Shown: one piece after another, positions 5,551 to 7,422 of the stretch
How positions within the stretch are numbered: the first letter of the stretch is position 1
Layout of the letters: each line of letters begins with the position of its first letter
Source: a bacterium
GTDB lineage: Bacteria > Acidobacteriota > Blastocatellia > Pyrinomonadales > Pyrinomonadaceae
Length of the DNA stretch: 7,422 nucleotides
Direction: 5' to 3'
NCBI GenBank assembly: GCA_029945985.1
Contig: JAQSDP010000071.1
Span: 1 to 7,422, forward strand
Notes under the pieces: generated by a model
Database searches by the model: none
What the model was told of the DNA's origin: nothing
The model's input: the letters and a program-made list of their open reading frames with translations, nothing else
Made by a program: the position numbers and the translations under genes

Positions 5551-6732
5551 ATGCGCACTACGTTGGCACTTTTCGGGATTCTCGTCATAGCCGCTTTATG
5601 CGGCTCTTTTGCCGCTGCCCAGTCCGGCGGCAAAGGATCCCCGACAGCGGGCGGTAAGGCGAATGTCCGCCCGGCCACTCCGAAGCCTACTCCAACGCCG
5701 GTCCCGGAAGCAGAGGCCGGCCCGGTCGACGGCGAAGAGATCGTGGTGGACACTAAGCTTGTAACGATCCCGGTGCGTGTGATGGATCGAAAAGGCGGAT
5801 TCGTCCCGGGCCTTAAGAAAGAAAATTTCAAAGTATTTGAGGATGGCGTGGAACAAGAGGTCGCACTCTTTTCCAACGACACCCAGCCGTTTACGGTCGC
5901 GCTCGTGTTGGATATGAGCTATTCGGCAAAGTTTAAAGCCGCCGAGATCCAGAATGCTGCGATCGAGTTTATCGATCAGCTTCGTCCCGAGGATCGCATT
6001 ACCGTGATCTCATTTGATGAAGAAGTGAATATCCTTTGCGAGCCCACCAGTGACCGCAAGGCTATCTACGCTGCGATACGACGGGCGCAGATCTCGACCG
6101 GCACGAGCCTGTACGAGGCAGTCGATTTGACGATCAACGATCGGCTACGCAAGATCGAAGGCCGCAAGGCAATGGTGCTCTTCACCGATGGTGTGGACAC
6201 CACCAGCCGCCGCTCCAACGACATTGATAATCTTCGCGACGCGATGGAGATCGACACGATAATTTATCCGATCCGCTACGACACGTTCGCCGACGTTCAA
6301 CGGATCAAGAATAATCCCATGCCGCAGGAGATTCCCCAGAAATCTGGAACCGGCGGACTTCCGAGAGGCACGACCCCGCCGATGATTCCGACAAACAATC
6401 CATCGCCCTTTCCATTTCCCATCCCGACAAGCGGTATGGGCCGGCCGAGCGACAAAGGAACGACGCCCGAGGAATACGCGCGCGGCCAGGAGTATCTAGA
6501 CCAGCTTTCGATTCGCACGGGCGGCCGTATCTACGTTGCGGATACGCTCGGCAATCTCTCGAACGCATTCTCGAAGATCGCCAGCGAACTGAGGGAACTT
6601 TATAGTATTGGTTATTACCCGCCCGACGAGAGCAAAGGCGGCAAGATACGGAAGATCAAAGTGAAGGTCGATGTGCCGAACGTTGCGGTGAAAGCACGCG
6701 ACAGCTACGCGGTTGCAGACACCAGGAAGTGA
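5551..6732 (+). CDS. Secreted VWFA-related domain protein (acidobacterial type), Pro-rich insert; paralog of the upstream gene
   Basis: A 393-residue paralog of the preceding gene with the same domain order. It has a signal peptide (residues 1-23, cleavage likely at AAA before Q), a Pro/Thr/Lys linker (about 26-60), and the beta domain VDTKLVTIPVRVMDRKGGFVPGL with NFKVFEDG (66-99). The VWA domain has an intact MIDAS: D121-M-S123-Y-S125, T185 (TGTSLY) and D213 (FTDGVD). At the place where the neighbour has its Gly-rich insert, this protein has a Pro/Thr/Asn-rich one (about 255-303). The shared end motif is ELRELYSIGYYPP (346-358). L-C in the signal region does not make a lipobox, because the residue before C18 is Leu, so it is likely a soluble periplasmic or secreted protein. 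Molecular function is unknown beyond metal-dependent adhesion-type binding. The ATG at 5551 lacks a Shine-Dalgarno site but puts the signal peptide exactly at the N-terminus. Its stop abuts the stop of glgC. Confidence 0.93.
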   Translation: MRTTLALFGILVIAALCGSFAAAQSGGKGSPTAGGKANVRPATPKPTPTPVPEAEAGPVDGEEIVVDTKLVTIPVRVMDRKGGFVPGLKKENFKVFEDGVEQEVALFSNDTQPFTVALVLDMSYSAKFKAAEIQNAAIEFIDQLRPEDRITVISFDEEVNILCEPTSDRKAIYAAIRRAQISTGTSLYEAVDLTINDRLRKIEGRKAMVLFTDGVDTTSRRSNDIDNLRDAMEIDTIIYPIRYDTFADVQRIKNNPMPQEIPQKSGTGGLPRGTTPPMIPTNNPSPFPFPIPTSGMGRPSDKGTTPEEYARGQEYLDQLSIRTGGRIYVADTLGNLSNAFSKIASELRELYSIGYYPPDESKGGKIRKIKVKVDVPNVAVKARDSYAVADTRK

Positions 6733-7422
6733 TCACACCTCTGTCCCGTCCGGGATCTGCCCGCCCTTCGGAACGATAATTATTCCATCACGAATAAAGT
6801 ACGAGCTGTCAGGGGCGTCGAAATGATCTTTCCCCGCCTGATTCAGCAGCTTAACGTCTCTGCCGATCCGCACGTTCTTATCAATGATCGCCTTCCGCAC
6901 GGTCGCGTTTGCTCCGATGCCCATATGCGGGACGCCGCGTTCGACGTTTAACTTCATCTCATCCAGCGACTCAAAATAGTCTGACCCCATCACGATCGAA
7001 CTCTCGATCCGCGTTCCCGGTTCCAGTCGACTGCGGAGTCCGATGATCGAATTGCGAGCGTAAACGCCGTTCAAAATACACCCCTCGCTGACCATCGAAT
7101 TATCGACGTCACAATTGTGAAGCTTTGAGGGCGGTAGATAACGGCTGCGCGTGTAGATCGGCGACTCGGCGTTGAAAAAGTTAAATTTTGGAAGCGGCGC
7201 GGCAAGGTCCAGATTTGCCTCGTAAAACGCTCTTATTGTGCCGATGTCTTCCCAATACCCGTCGAACAAGTGAGCCTGAACGTTACATTTCTTGATCGCC
7301 TGGGGGATCACTTGGCCACCGAAATCTACAGCTGAATCGTCGTCGCTTAGCAGTTCCTTAAGCTTCTCATAATCGAAAACGTAGATTCCCATCGAGGCAA
7401 GGTACGGCTTCTTCGCTGCATC
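6733..7422 (-). CDS. glgC: Glucose-1-phosphate adenylyltransferase (ADP-glucose pyrophosphorylase), C-terminal part
   Basis: The frame runs off the window end, leaving 229 residues of an enzyme usually about 420-430 long. About the first 190-200 residues (the nucleotide-binding core) are outside. It makes ADP-glucose from ATP and glucose-1-phosphate for glycogen synthesis in the cytosol. KPYLASMGIYVF at the visible N-terminus is a GlgC hallmark; the Met in it is internal, not a start. GYWEDIGTIRAFYEANLDL marks the end of the catalytic domain. SPIYTRSRYLPPSK begins the left-handed beta-helix domain with hexapeptide-like repeats (CDVDNSMVSEGCIL, then NSIIGLRSRL). MGSDYFES and AIIDKNVRIG resemble cyanobacterial/plant enzymes, where the Lys of IIDKN helps bind the activator 3-phosphoglycerate; activation here is inferred. 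It ends with GIIIVPKGGQIPDGTEV. It is convergent with the VWFA gene, with no bases between the two stops. Confidence 0.95.
   Translation of the reverse strand, partial: DAAKKPYLASMGIYVFDYEKLKELLSDDDSAVDFGGQVIPQAIKKCNVQAHLFDGYWEDIGTIRAFYEANLDLAAPLPKFNFFNAESPIYTRSRYLPPSKLHNCDVDNSMVSEGCILNGVYARNSIIGLRSRLEPGTRIESSIVMGSDYFESLDEMKLNVERGVPHMGIGANATVRKAIIDKNVRIGRDVKLLNQAGKDHFDAPDSSYFIRDGIIIVPKGGQIPDGTEV

Noticed and set aside
5551..5625. Lipoprotein signal in the second VWFA protein
   Set aside because: C18 is preceded by Leu rather than Gly, Ala or Ser, so the lipobox is not satisfied. A normal signal peptidase I site (AAA before Q) follows.
5148..5882. Minus-strand open frame of 244 codons
   Set aside because: It spans the end of one VWFA gene, a terminator and the start of the next, on the opposite strand. 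Both plus-strand genes have clear domains, and the translation has no recognisable motifs. It is a shadow frame in GC-rich DNA.
1..7422. CRISPR array, tRNA/rRNA, phage or toxin-antitoxin module
   Set aside because: I read both strands for evenly spaced direct repeats, cloverleaf-like sequence and small paired ORFs and saw none. The only dispersed repeats are the REP-like ones described.

Overview
The window looks like chromosomal DNA of an acidobacterium, probably class Blastocatellia (Pyrinomonadales-like). The main reason is a tandem pair of secreted proteins with the 'VWFA-related' domain architecture that is expanded in Acidobacteriota. A cyanobacterial-type GlgC C-terminus, a Gfo/Idh oxidoreductase of the kind often seen beside lipid A genes, and moderately GC-rich DNA fit this. 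The assignment is inferred from gene content; there is no rRNA or other direct marker.

Layout: (1) 1-972 (+), a Gfo/Idh/MocA oxidoreductase missing only its first few residues. (2) A 12-bp perfect hairpin at 970-1003 separates it from a convergent small helical protein of unknown function (1023-1472, -). (3) A divergent intergenic region is almost filled by a 138-bp inverted-repeat element (1520-1657) with REPIN/MITE structure. It runs right up to the ATG of a serine beta-lactamase-family hydrolase (1656-2804, +). (4) A second, unrelated REP-like sequence occurs twice: once in frame inside the hydrolase gene (2310-2349), and once in the gap before the next gene (2809-2851). (5) A long-type ChrA transporter (2860-4116, +) follows. 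(6) Two VWFA-domain secreted paralogs (4191-5432 and 5551-6732, +) each have their own putative promoter and are separated by a good intrinsic terminator. (7) The C-terminal half of glgC (6733-7422, -) converges on the second paralog with no intergenic bases; the two stop codons together form TGATCA.

I see no single multi-gene system here. The genes are mostly unrelated housekeeping or envelope functions. The hydrolase and chrA may be co-transcribed, and the VWFA pair is a tandem duplication. The most unusual feature is the concentration of two REP-like families around one gene. They appear to have affected its start region, its coding sequence, the leader of its downstream neighbour, and perhaps the promoter of the divergent gene. 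No tRNA, rRNA, CRISPR array, transposase gene or replication origin is visible. No gene-free stretch exceeds 300 bases; the longest, 1473-1655, is mostly the REPIN-like element.
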